A stretch of 8,480 nt of DNA from NCBI GenBank assembly GCA_047605685.1, contig JASGFF010000090.1:1-8480 (forward strand), given 5' to 3'. Both the position numbers and the translations under genes were made by a program. This DNA comes from JAUASV01 sp047605685 (GTDB lineage: Bacteria > Actinomycetota > Actinomycetes > Actinomycetales > Microbacteriaceae). The notes below the pieces were generated by a model. That model had not been told where the DNA came from, made no database searches, and worked only from the letters and a program-made list of their open reading frames with translations. The stretch's first letter is position 1; every line of letters starts with the position of its first letter. Shown piece by piece: positions 1-5,513 of the stretch.

Positions 1-750
1 GCGCGCGCCCTGCCCGCGGCCCTCGCCGCGGAGCTGGGCCTCGCCGCGCCGACGGCGCCCTGGCACACCGTGCGCTGGCCGGTCACCGAGCTCGGCGACG
101 CGCTCGTGCAGGCCATCGACGCGCTCGGCGTGCTCGCCGCGGACGTCGCGACCCTCGCCCGCACCGAGCTCGGCGAGCTGGCCGAGGCGAGCGGCGGCGG
201 CTCCTCGGCGATGCCGCAGAAGAGCAATCCGGTCGCGGCCGTGCTCATCCGCTCGGCCGCGCTGCGCGCCCCGCAGCTGGCCGCCACCCTGCACCTGGCG
301 GCCGCGTCCGCGGTGGACGAACGGCCGGACGGCGCCTGGCACGCCGAGTGGCCGAGCCTGCGCGAGCTGCTGCGGCTCGCGCTCGGCGCGAGCGCGCACG
401 CCGCGAGCCTCGTCGCCGGGCTGAGGGTGGATGACGCCGCCGTCGCGCGCAACCTGCGCCTCGGCGGCGCGTCGATCCTCGCCGAGCGGCTCGGCGTCGT
501 GCTCACCCCGCTCATCGGCACCGAGCGCTTCGGCGAGCTCGTCGCCGCGATCGGCCGTGGCGAGGATGCCGCCGCGCTCATCGGCGCGCTGCCCGAGGTC
601 GCCGCCCTCGACGTCGGCACGCTGCTCGACCCGTCCGGCTACACCGGCCTCGCCGGCGAGCTCGTCGACCGCGTCCGCGAGCGGCACGCCGGCCGGCGGC
701 GCGCGGATGACGGCGGCACGGCCCCCGAACCCGAGGAGCGCGCCCGATGA
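1..750 (+). CDS. pcaB: 3-carboxy-cis,cis-muconate cycloisomerase, C-terminal part (5' end outside window)
   Basis: This enzyme cycloisomerises 3-carboxy-cis,cis-muconate to 4-carboxymuconolactone in the cytosolic protocatechuate branch of the beta-ketoadipate pathway. The frame is open from base 1 and ends at TGA 748-750, leaving 249 visible codons, a little over half of the family's usual length of about 450 residues. The fumarase/aspartase superfamily signature G-SSAMPQKSNP is encoded at 199-231. It is followed by the WHAEWP-SLRELL stretch (about 346-378) that distinguishes PcaB from argininosuccinate or adenylosuccinate lyases. The GTG at 70 is internal, because PcaB-like sequence continues upstream (WHTVRWP). 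The last 20 or so residues (GRRRADDGG...EPEERAR) are a charged low-complexity tail. The stop overlaps the pcaD start by ATGA, and the next two genes are pathway partners. Identity is inferred from motifs plus neighbours; the missing N-terminus could not be checked. Confidence 0.93.
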   Translation, partial: ARALPAALAAELGLAAPTAPWHTVRWPVTELGDALVQAIDALGVLAADVATLARTELGELAEASGGGSSAMPQKSNPVAAVLIRSAALRAPQLAATLHLAAASAVDERPDGAWHAEWPSLRELLRLALGASAHAASLVAGLRVDDAAVARNLRLGGASILAERLGVVLTPLIGTERFGELVAAIGRGEDAAALIGALPEVAALDVGTLLDPSGYTGLAGELVDRVRERHAGRRRADDGGTAPEPEERAR

Positions 751-1595
751 CCGTCCCCGCGATCGCACTGACCGCCCCGGAGGGGCCGCCCGGAGCCCCG
801 CTGCTCGTGCTCGGACCCTCCCTCGGCACCTCGACGCTGCTGTGGAGCCTCGTCACCCCGGCCCTCGCCGGGCGCTACCGGGTGCTCGGCTGGGATCTGC
901 CCGGGCACGGCGCGGCGCCCGCGGCGCGCGCGGCCTTCACCGCGGCCGAGCTCGCCGACGCGGTCGCGGCGGCGGTCCGCGGCCTCGGCGGCGACGGCCC
1001 CGTGCTCTACGCGGGGGTCTCCCTCGGCGGCGCCGTCGGGCTCGAGCTGCTGTTGCGGCATCCGGGGCTCGTCTCCGCGGCCGCGATCGTCGCCTCCGGC
1101 GCGCGGCTTAGCACCCCGGAGTCGTGGCACGAGCGCGCGGCGCTCGTGCGCGCGCAGTCCACCTCGGCGCTCATCGTCGGCTCGGCACAGCGCTGGTTCG
1201 CGGCCGGTTCCATCGAGCGTCAGCCGGAGATCTCCGGCCGGCTGCTGCACGCCCTGCAGGACGCCGACGACGAGAGCTACGCGCTGTGCTGCGAGGCCCT
1301 CGCCGGCTACGACGTCGTCGCCGAGCTCGGCCGCATCGCCGTCCCGGTGCTCGCGCTCTGGGGCGAGCACGACGGCGTCGCCCCCGAGCCGAGCGCGCGC
1401 CAGATCGCCGAGGGCGTGGCGGACGGCCGTGTCGGGCGCATCCCGGATGCCGCGCACCTGCCGCCCGCCGAGCAGCCGGCCGCGACCGCCGAGGCGCTGC
1501 TCGACTTCTTCGCCGGGCGCCGAACCGAGCCCGAGCCCGGTGCCCAGTCCGAGCCCGACGTCGATTCCGACACCGATGCCGAGGAGGCAGGATGA
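747..1595 (+). CDS. pcaD: 3-oxoadipate enol-lactonase (alpha/beta hydrolase)
   Basis: This enzyme hydrolyses 3-oxoadipate enol-lactone to 3-oxoadipate in the beta-ketoadipate pathway. The 282-residue protein has an alpha/beta-hydrolase fold. The N-terminal GPSLGTSTLLW (23-33) is the oxyanion-side loop, and GWDLPGHG lies at 48-55. The nucleophile elbow GVSLGG places Ser92, the acid is Asp209 in WGEHDGV, and the base is His237 in DAAHLPP. The substitution of SLGTS for the more common HG motif is typical of PcaD. The ATG at 747 overlaps the pcaB stop, and GAGGAG at 733-738 lies 8 nt upstream as a Shine-Dalgarno site. Residues after about 258 form an acidic, Pro/Ser-rich tail (EPEPGAQSEP, then DVDSDTDAEE) that lies beyond the catalytic fold. 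The stop again overlaps the next gene by ATGA. In many actinobacteria this domain is fused to PcaC as PcaL; here the two are separate reading frames. Confidence 0.95.
   Translation: MTVPAIALTAPEGPPGAPLLVLGPSLGTSTLLWSLVTPALAGRYRVLGWDLPGHGAAPAARAAFTAAELADAVAAAVRGLGGDGPVLYAGVSLGGAVGLELLLRHPGLVSAAAIVASGARLSTPESWHERAALVRAQSTSALIVGSAQRWFAAGSIERQPEISGRLLHALQDADDESYALCCEALAGYDVVAELGRIAVPVLALWGEHDGVAPEPSARQIAEGVADGRVGRIPDAAHLPPAEQPAATAEALLDFFAGRRTEPEPGAQSEPDVDSDTDAEEAG
1582..1587 (+). promoter_or_regulatory. Shine-Dalgarno site of pcaC
   Basis: AGGAGG lies inside the last codons of pcaD and ends 4 nt before the ATG at 1592. It supports that start over the internal ATG at 1721, and it fits translation coupled through the ATGA overlap. 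Confidence 0.7.
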
Positions 1596-2077
1596 CCGAG
1601 CCCGATGGTGTCGTTCCGGGCGGTGTCGTTCCCGGCGGTGTCGTCCCGCGCGGTGCGGACCCTGCCGCCGCCGAGCCCGGCGGCCCCGGCCTGAGCGACG
1701 CCGAGCGCCGCGCTCAGGGCATGGCCGTGCGTCGCGCCGTGCTCTCGGACGCGCACGTCGACCGCGCGATCGCGGCGACGACCCCGCTCACCGCCGACTT
1801 CCAGGACTTCATCACCCGCACGGCCTGGGGCGACGTCTGGTCGCGCCCCGGTCTCGATCGCCGTTCCCGTTCGGTCGCCGTGATCAGCTCGCTCATCGCG
1901 CACGGCCATCACGAGGAGCTCGCCATGCACCTGCGGGCGGCGCTGCGCAACGGCCTCACCGTCGGTGAGATCCGCGAGGTGATCCTGCAGTCGGCGATCT
2001 ACTCGGGTGTGCCCGCGGCGAACACCGCGTTCCGCATCGCCGCCGAGGTGCTCGGCGAGCCGCCCGCGGCTCCCTGA
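1592..2077 (+). CDS. pcaC: 4-carboxymuconolactone decarboxylase
   Basis: This enzyme decarboxylates 4-carboxymuconolactone to 3-oxoadipate enol-lactone, so it acts before PcaD although it is encoded after it. The 161-residue protein carries the CMD family fold. RRAVLSDAHVDRAI starts near residue 47, TADFQDFITRTAWGDVWSRP follows at 67-86, and the core GHHEELAMHLRAALRNGLT is at 105-123. The conserved tail VILQSAIYSGVPAANTAF covers 130-147. His residues at 104, 106 and 107 lie in the active-site segment, and the Cys pair of AhpD-like relatives is absent, as expected for true PcaC. The start at 1592 is chosen from the ATGA overlap and strong Shine-Dalgarno site. It gives a disordered extension of about 35 residues, including three GGVVP repeats, before the family's usual N-terminus. 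The ATG at 1721 (Met44) would remove that extension but would also cut family-like sequence (LSDAERRAQG). Confidence 0.95.
   Translation: MTEPDGVVPGGVVPGGVVPRGADPAAAEPGGPGLSDAERRAQGMAVRRAVLSDAHVDRAIAATTPLTADFQDFITRTAWGDVWSRPGLDRRSRSVAVISSLIAHGHHEELAMHLRAALRNGLTVGEIREVILQSAIYSGVPAANTAFRIAAEVLGEPPAAP
1607..1651 (+). repeat. 15-bp in-frame tandem repeat, three copies, in pcaC
   Basis: Three consecutive 15-bp units start at 1607, 1622 and 1637, each beginning GGTGTCGTY. They encode GVVPG, GVVPG and GVVPR near the PcaC N-terminus. The unit length is a multiple of three, so copy-number change keeps the frame. Confidence 0.9.
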
Positions 2078-2090
2078 GCGGGTGCCGGGC

Positions 2091-2170
2091 GTCTGCTCGG
2101 GCCCGGGACATCCGGACGCCGGCGCCGGCGAGCAACCGTCCCCAGACCGATCAGAAACAACCCCCGCCGG
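2091..2170 (+). repeat. 80-bp intergenic repeat element, copy A (upstream of purA)
   Basis: This 80-bp stretch matches 3648-3727 at 73 of 80 positions without gaps. It begins 13 nt after the pcaC stop and ends 30 nt before the purA -10 box. It contains the 12-bp palindrome GCCGGCGCCGGC at 2118-2129. The outer parts are imperfect inverted arms (TCTGCTCGG at 2092-2100, CCGATCAGA at 2147-2155, one mismatch). The A-rich patch CAGAAAC at 2152-2158 stands out from its surroundings. No reading frame is evident. Possible roles are a promoter-upstream regulatory region, a structured RNA or terminator of the pca operon, or a small dispersed repeat. Confidence 0.88.
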
Positions 2171-2177
2171 CATCCGC

Positions 2178-2206
2178 CGGGACCGGGCAGGGGCTGCCGA
2201 TAGCAT
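2178..2206 (+). promoter_or_regulatory. Putative purA promoter
   Basis: TAGCAT at 2201-2206 fits the actinobacterial TAnnnT -10 consensus. CGGGAC at 2178-2183 is a weak -35 candidate 17 nt upstream. Transcription would start near 2213 and give a leader of about 30 nt that contains the purA Shine-Dalgarno site. This is sequence inspection only. Confidence 0.45.
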
Positions 2207-2230
2207 GGGGTGCAATCCCGTTCTGCAACG

Positions 2231-2235
2231 AGAGG
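2231..2235 (+). promoter_or_regulatory. Shine-Dalgarno site of purA
   Basis: AGAGG ends 7 nt before ATG 2243. It decides that start over an in-frame GTG at 2210, which would add 11 residues not typical of PurA and would lie at or upstream of the predicted transcription start. Confidence 0.65.
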
Positions 2236-2242
2236 TCCTGCC

Positions 2243-3553
2243 ATGCCGGGAATCGTGATCGTCGGTGCCCAGTGGGGCGACGAGGGCAAGGGCAAGGCGA
2301 CCGATCTGCTCGGGGACCGCATCGACTACGTCGTGAAGTTCAACGGCGGCAACAACGCCGGCCACACCGTCGTCATCGGCGACCAGAAGTACGCGCTGCA
2401 CCTGCTGCCCTCGGGCATCCTCACTCCCGGCGTCACACCGGTGATCGGCAACGGCGTGGTGGTGGACCTCGAGGTGCTCTTCGAGGAGCTCGACGCGCTC
2501 ATCGAGCGCGGGCTGGATGTCTCGAAGCTCGTCGTCAGCGCGAGCGCGCACGTCATCACCGGTTACCACCGCACCCTCGACCGGGTCACCGAGCGCTTCC
2601 TCGGCAAGCGGCAGATCGGCACCACGGGCCGTGGCATCGGCCCCGCCTACGCGGACAAGATCAACCGGGTGGGCATCCGCATCCAGGACCTGTTCGACGA
2701 GAACATCCTGCGCCAGAAGGTCGAGGGCGCCCTCGACCAGAAGAACCACCTGCTCGTGAAGGTCTACAACCGGCGCGCCATCGCCCCCGCAGAGGTCGTC
2801 GACGAGCTGCTCGCCCACGCCGAGCGGCTGCGGCCCATGGTGGCCGACACCGCGCTGCTGCTGGACCGGGCGCTGGATGCCGGCGAGACGGTGCTGTTCG
2901 AGGGCGGCCAGGCGACGATGCTCGACGTCGACCACGGCACCTACCCCTTCGTGACGAGCTCGAGCGCGACGGCGGGCGGCGCCGCGACCGGCTCGGGCGT
3001 CGGCCCAACCCGGCTCGACCGCATCGTCGGCATCGCGAAGGCCTACACCACCCGGGTCGGCGCGGGCCCCTTCCCCACCGAGCTGATCGCCGAGGACGGC
3101 GGCTTCCTCTACTCCGGCCAGGCGGGCGAGTGGCTGCGCGCCCGCGGCGCCGAGTTCGGCACCACGACCGGCAGGCCGCGGCGCACCGGATGGTACGACG
3201 CCCCCATCGTGCGCTATGCGAGCCGGATCAACGGCCTCACCGACCTCGTGCTCACCAAGCTCGACGTGCTCACCGGCCTCGAGCGCATCCCGGTGTGCGT
3301 CGCCTACGAGGTCGACGGCGCGCGCGTCGACGAGGTGCCGGTCTCGCAGTCCGACTTCCACCACGCCCGGCCGGTGTACGAGGAGCTGCCCGGCTGGAGC
3401 GAGGACATCTCCGCGGCGCGCTCCTTCGGCGAGCTGCCGGCGGCCGCGCGGGACTACGTGCTCGCCATCGAGCGGATGAGCGGCACCCGCATCTCCGTCA
3501 TCGGTGTCGGCCCGGGCCGTGACGCCGTCATCGTGCGCAACGATCTGGCCTGA
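2243..3553 (+). CDS. purA: Adenylosuccinate synthase
   Basis: PurA joins IMP and aspartate using GTP to give adenylosuccinate, the first committed step from IMP to AMP in the cytosol. The 436-residue length is normal for bacteria. The GTP-binding loop GAQWGDEGKGK occupies 8-18, with Asp13 as the expected catalytic base. NAGHT contains His41, the expected catalytic acid. QIGTTGRGIGPAYADK is at 124-139. Further along are TSSSATAGGAATGSG, GAGPFPTEL, GTTTGRPRRTGW and TKLDVLTG, the last being the guanine-recognition segment. The N-terminus MPGIVIVGAQWGDEG begins exactly where family members begin, which together with the Shine-Dalgarno site fixes the start. The gene has its own predicted promoter and is probably monocistronic: 218 nt separate it from the next gene. 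Its stop codon lies inside the first unit of a 14-bp tandem repeat. Identification is essentially certain. Confidence 0.99.
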   Translation: MPGIVIVGAQWGDEGKGKATDLLGDRIDYVVKFNGGNNAGHTVVIGDQKYALHLLPSGILTPGVTPVIGNGVVVDLEVLFEELDALIERGLDVSKLVVSASAHVITGYHRTLDRVTERFLGKRQIGTTGRGIGPAYADKINRVGIRIQDLFDENILRQKVEGALDQKNHLLVKVYNRRAIAPAEVVDELLAHAERLRPMVADTALLLDRALDAGETVLFEGGQATMLDVDHGTYPFVTSSSATAGGAATGSGVGPTRLDRIVGIAKAYTTRVGAGPFPTELIAEDGGFLYSGQAGEWLRARGAEFGTTTGRPRRTGWYDAPIVRYASRINGLTDLVLTKLDVLTGLERIPVCVAYEVDGARVDEVPVSQSDFHHARPVYEELPGWSEDISAARSFGELPAAARDYVLAIERMSGTRISVIGVGPGRDAVIVRNDLA

Positions 3554-3583
3554 GCGTTCTGGCCGGAGCGTTCTGGCCCGAGC
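3542..3583 (+). repeat. 14-bp tandem repeat, three units, spanning the purA stop codon
   Basis: Units start at 3542, 3556 and 3570 and share the pattern G-W/T-TCTGGCC-N-GAGC. The first unit encodes the last PurA residues and the TGA stop (3551-3553). The other two are noncoding copies with a few changes, as if the gene's 3' end had been duplicated outwards. Confidence 0.85.
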
Positions 3584-3601
3584 GCTGTCTCGCCGCCCGC
3601 G

Positions 3602-3629
3602 CCCCGGTGCCGCGCCCCCGGTGCCGCCG
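3602..3629 (+). repeat. 14-bp direct duplication in the purA-GNAT gap
   Basis: Two adjacent 14-bp units (3602-3615 and 3616-3629) match at 12 of 14 positions, both starting CCCCGGTGCCGC. The period is the same as in the repeat at the purA stop, but the unit sequence is different. Confidence 0.65.
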
Positions 3630-3647
3630 ATCCGGTGGGGTCCGTGT

Positions 3648-3727
3648 GTCTGCTCGGGTGGGGGACATCCGGATGCCGGCGCCGGCGAGCAACCGTCCCC
3701 AGACCGAGCAGAAACCAACCCCGCCGG
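3648..3727 (+). repeat. 80-bp intergenic repeat element, copy B (upstream of GNAT gene)
   Basis: This is the second copy of the 2091-2170 element (73/80 identical). Here the dyad is better preserved. TCTGCTCGG at 3649-3657 pairs perfectly with CCGAGCAGA at 3704-3712. After a 3-nt internal mismatch, GGGGAC (3661-3666) pairs with GTCCCC (3695-3700). Inside the loop sit two short palindromes, ATCCGGAT (3667-3674) and GCCGGCGCCGGC (3675-3686). The element ends 32 nt before the predicted -10 box of the GNAT gene. No T-run follows it on either strand, so a classical intrinsic terminator is not evident. Confidence 0.88.
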
Positions 3728-3759
3728 AGCTGGCGGCGGACGTGCCCGATCGCTCCGGC

Positions 3760-3765
3760 TAGCCT
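3760..3765 (+). promoter_or_regulatory. Putative -10 box of GNAT gene, leaderless geometry
   Basis: TAGCCT is separated by only 6 nt from the GTG start at 3772, so transcription would be expected to begin at the start codon itself. No Shine-Dalgarno sequence precedes the start. The -35 region (GCGGAC near 3736-3741) is weak. Confidence 0.5.
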
Positions 3766-3771
3766 GGCCCG

Positions 3772-4449
3772 GTGACCGCGACCCGCCCCGATCCCGCCCG
3801 GCCGCTCGTGGGCGCGCGGCTGCGGCTCGACGCGCTCGAGCCCGAGGACCTGCCGGCGCTGTACCGGGCGATCGGCCGGCATCCGGAGACCTTCGCCTCG
3901 GGCTGGGGCAACGGGCCGGCGAGCTTCCGCGACAGCCCGGCCGGCTTCGAGGACTTCGCCCGCTCCTACCTGCCCTGGCAGCGGAACAACGTCTACGCGG
4001 TGCGGGATGCCGCGGGCACCGTCATCGGCACCACGACGCTCGGTGACTTCGACCTCGTGAACGAGCACGCCCACATCGGCTGGACCGCCTACGCGCCCGA
4101 GGTCTGGGGCACGACCGTGAACCCGGAGTGCAAGCTGCTGCTGCTCGGTGCCGCCTTCGACCACGGCTTCGGCCGCGTGAAGCTGCAGGCGGATGTGCTC
4201 AACGCGCGCTCCCGCGCGGCGATCCTCCGGCTCGGCGCGACGTTCGAGGGGGTGACCCGTCGCGACCGGCGCCGCGCGGACGGCTCCTGGCGCGACAGCG
4301 CGATCTACTCGATCCTCGTCGACGAGTGGCCGCGGGTGCGCGCCGGCCTTCAGGCCCGACTCGACCCGACCCGACTCGACTCGGCCCGGCCCGACCCGAC
4401 TCGACTCGGCCCGATTCGGCCCGGCCCGACTCGGACTGACTCGGCCTGA
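3772..4449 (+). CDS. GNAT acetyltransferase of the RimJ/RimL type with repeat-encoded tail
   Basis: This is a probable acetyl-CoA-dependent N-acetyltransferase; its substrate cannot be told from sequence. The core covers about residues 10-190. RLRLDALEPEDLPALYRAI is the N-terminal strand and helix, and YAVRDAAGTVIGTTTLGDFD gives the beta hairpin. AHIGWTAYAPEVWGTTVNPECKLLLL (100-125) is the acetyl-CoA-binding segment. DVLNARSRAAILRLGATFEGV (141-161) is the hallmark C-terminal motif of the RimJ/L group, ending with YSILVDEWP. The start is GTG 3772, placed directly behind a -10 box and lacking a Shine-Dalgarno site. The family fold should end near residue 195. The last 30 residues (196-225) are six copies of an Arg-containing pentapeptide (RLDPT, RLDSA, RPDPT and variants) written by a pentanucleotide DNA array, and the stop codon lies within that array. 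The tail is probably disordered and dispensable. Confidence 0.9.
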   Translation: MTATRPDPARPLVGARLRLDALEPEDLPALYRAIGRHPETFASGWGNGPASFRDSPAGFEDFARSYLPWQRNNVYAVRDAAGTVIGTTTLGDFDLVNEHAHIGWTAYAPEVWGTTVNPECKLLLLGAAFDHGFGRVKLQADVLNARSRAAILRLGATFEGVTRRDRRRADGSWRDSAIYSILVDEWPRVRAGLQARLDPTRLDSARPDPTRLGPIRPGPTRTDSA

Positions 4450-4450
4450 C
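4356..4450 (+). repeat. Pentanucleotide (YCGRC) array, about 19 units, coding for the GNAT tail
   Basis: From 4356 the sequence can be cut into consecutive 5-mers of the form CCGAC, TCGAC, TCGGC or CCGGC, with few exceptions (CCGAT, TCGGA, CTGAC). Three units make 15 nt, which yields a five-residue protein period. The unit contains no stop in any frame. The gene's stop comes from a CCGAC-to-CTGAC change at 4446-4450. Another CTGAC at 4436-4440 is out of frame. Confidence 0.9.
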
Positions 4451-4511
4451 CCGCTCGGTCTGGCCCGCTGGGTCTGGCCCGCTGGGTCTGGCCCGCTGGG
4501 TCTGGCCCGCT
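4447..4511 (+). repeat. 14-bp tandem array (about 4.6 copies) directly after the GNAT stop
   Basis: Three identical units TGGCCCGCTGGGTC lie at 4461-4474, 4475-4488 and 4489-4502. A partial copy follows at 4503-4511. A diverged copy (two mismatches) at 4447-4460 contains the GNAT stop codon. It adjoins the pentanucleotide array without a gap. Confidence 0.92.
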
Positions 4512-4518
4512 CCGGCGA

Positions 4519-4532
4519 GGCCCGATCGGGCC
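4519..4532 (+). other. 14-bp perfect palindrome in the GNAT-transporter gap
   Basis: GGCCCGATCGGGCC is a perfect palindrome that could form a 5-bp stem with a GATC loop, or could be a protein-binding site. It lies about 64 nt upstream of the transporter -10 box. Palindromes of this length are not rare by chance in DNA this rich in G+C, so function is uncertain. Confidence 0.3.
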
Positions 4533-4595
4533 ACACCCGGCAGAAACCGATGGCAACCTGGCTCGACGGCCCCGGTGGGCGTCGGCGGCTGCCGC

Positions 4596-4601
4596 TAGCG
4601 T
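4596..4601 (+). promoter_or_regulatory. Putative -10 box of EamA transporter gene, leaderless geometry
   Basis: TAGCGT ends 6 nt before GTG 4608. The GAGGA just before the start is too close to act as a normal Shine-Dalgarno site. GCAGAAACC at 4540-4548, 55 nt upstream, is shared with the 80-bp element copy B. Confidence 0.45.
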
Positions 4602-4607
4602 CGAGGA

Positions 4608-5513
4608 GTGCGCGTCGCCCTGCAGTTCCTGGCCATGGGACTGGTCTGGGGCGCGAGCTTCCTGTTCATGAAGGTCGGCCTCGGCGGCCTGAGCTTCGCG
4701 CAGGTGGCCTGGGCGCGCAGCATCCTCGGCGCGCTCGCGCTCGGGGTGATCGCGGTGGCGCTACGGGTGCGGCTGCCGCGGCGTCCCGTCGTCTACCTGC
4801 ACTTCCTGGTGCTCGGCCTGACCTTCGCGGCACTGCCCTACCTGCTGTTCTCCTGGGCGGAGCAGTACGTCACGAGCGGCCTCGCGAGCATCTACAACGC
4901 CACCACCCCGATCACGACGGCGATCATGGCGGCGCTCGTGTTCCGAGTGGAGCGGCTCACCGCGAGCCAGCTGCTCGGCATCCTCCTCGGCGTCCTCGGC
5001 GTGGTCCTGATCATCGCGCCGTGGCAGGTCGCGCTCGGCGGCGCCCTCGCCGGCCAGCTCGCCTGCATCGGGGCCACGCTCTGCTACGGCTTCTCCGGCG
5101 CCTACGCGAAACGGTTCATCCTGCCGCACGGCATCGGCGGGGTGCCCTACGCGCTGCTCATGATCGGCTGGGCCGGCGTCATCATGGCGCTGCTCACCCC
5201 GGTGATCGCGGCGCCGGTGCGCATCGACGGCTGGATCGCCGCCTCGATGCTCGCCCTCGGCGTGCTCGGCACCGGGGTCGCCTACGTGTGGAACGGCAAC
5301 GTGCTCGCCGCCTGGGGGCCCACCGCCACCTCGACGGTCACCTACATCACCCCGGTCGTCGGCGTGCTGCTCGGCGTGCTCGTGCTGCACGAGACGCTGT
5401 CGTGGCACCAGCCGGCGGGCGCGCTCGTGGTGCTCGCCGGCATCCTGCTCGCCCAGGGCCGCCTCCGGCTGCCGCGCCGAGGGTCGCGGCTCGCCCGGCA
5501 GGTCGCCCGGTGA
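4608..5513 (+). CDS. EamA-family (DMT superfamily) transporter
   Basis: This is an inner-membrane transporter of the drug/metabolite superfamily. The substrate is unknown; members export amino acids, metabolites or toxic compounds. The 301 residues hold about ten hydrophobic helices, approximately 4-24, 33-52, 62-81, 88-112, 119-138, 146-170, 178-200, 207-228, 236-260 and 266-284. They form two EamA repeats (about 3-137 and 146-283). Family hallmarks are GLVWGASFLFMKVGL at the N-terminus, PYLLFSWAEQYVTSGLASIYNATTP in the first repeat, and ATSTVTYITPVVGVLLGVLVLHE in the second. The basic C-terminus (RLRLPRRGSRLARQVAR) is probably cytoplasmic. GTG 4608 is the only start that keeps the full first helix, and it sits right behind a -10 box. 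The gene follows the GNAT gene by 158 nt of mainly repeat DNA and is followed by another repeat array, so it is likely its own transcription unit. Confidence 0.93.
   Translation: MRVALQFLAMGLVWGASFLFMKVGLGGLSFAQVAWARSILGALALGVIAVALRVRLPRRPVVYLHFLVLGLTFAALPYLLFSWAEQYVTSGLASIYNATTPITTAIMAALVFRVERLTASQLLGILLGVLGVVLIIAPWQVALGGALAGQLACIGATLCYGFSGAYAKRFILPHGIGGVPYALLMIGWAGVIMALLTPVIAAPVRIDGWIAASMLALGVLGTGVAYVWNGNVLAAWGPTATSTVTYITPVVGVLLGVLVLHETLSWHQPAGALVVLAGILLAQGRLRLPRRGSRLARQVAR

Noticed and set aside
2091..2170. The 80-bp element considered as an insertion sequence end or MITE with target duplication
   Set aside because: No transposase gene and no matching short direct duplications were found flanking either copy. 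The possibility of a small dispersed repeat remains open but is not supported as a mobile element here.
2210..2242. Upstream GTG start for purA at 2210
   Set aside because: It would add 11 residues not typical of PurA, would lie at or before the predicted transcription start, and lacks a Shine-Dalgarno site. ATG 2243 has AGAGG at proper spacing and matches the family N-terminus.
1307..3718. An 803-codon open frame on the minus strand across pcaD, pcaC and purA
   Set aside because: It lies opposite three firmly identified genes and its translation is a low-complexity Arg/Ala/Gly/Asp mixture without any family motif. Long antisense frames are expected when third positions are almost always G or C.
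3648..3727. The 80-bp element considered as a tRNA-like gene because of its length and arms
   Set aside because: No anticodon stem-loop, T-loop consensus or CCA-type acceptor could be laid out, and the inner palindromes do not match tRNA arms.
3454..4536. A 360-codon minus-strand frame with repeated RARPSGPDPAGQTQ-like segments, resembling a repeat protein
   Set aside because: The repeated peptide is just the antisense reading of the pentanucleotide and 14-bp DNA arrays, and the rest opposes the GNAT gene. There is no promoter or start context.
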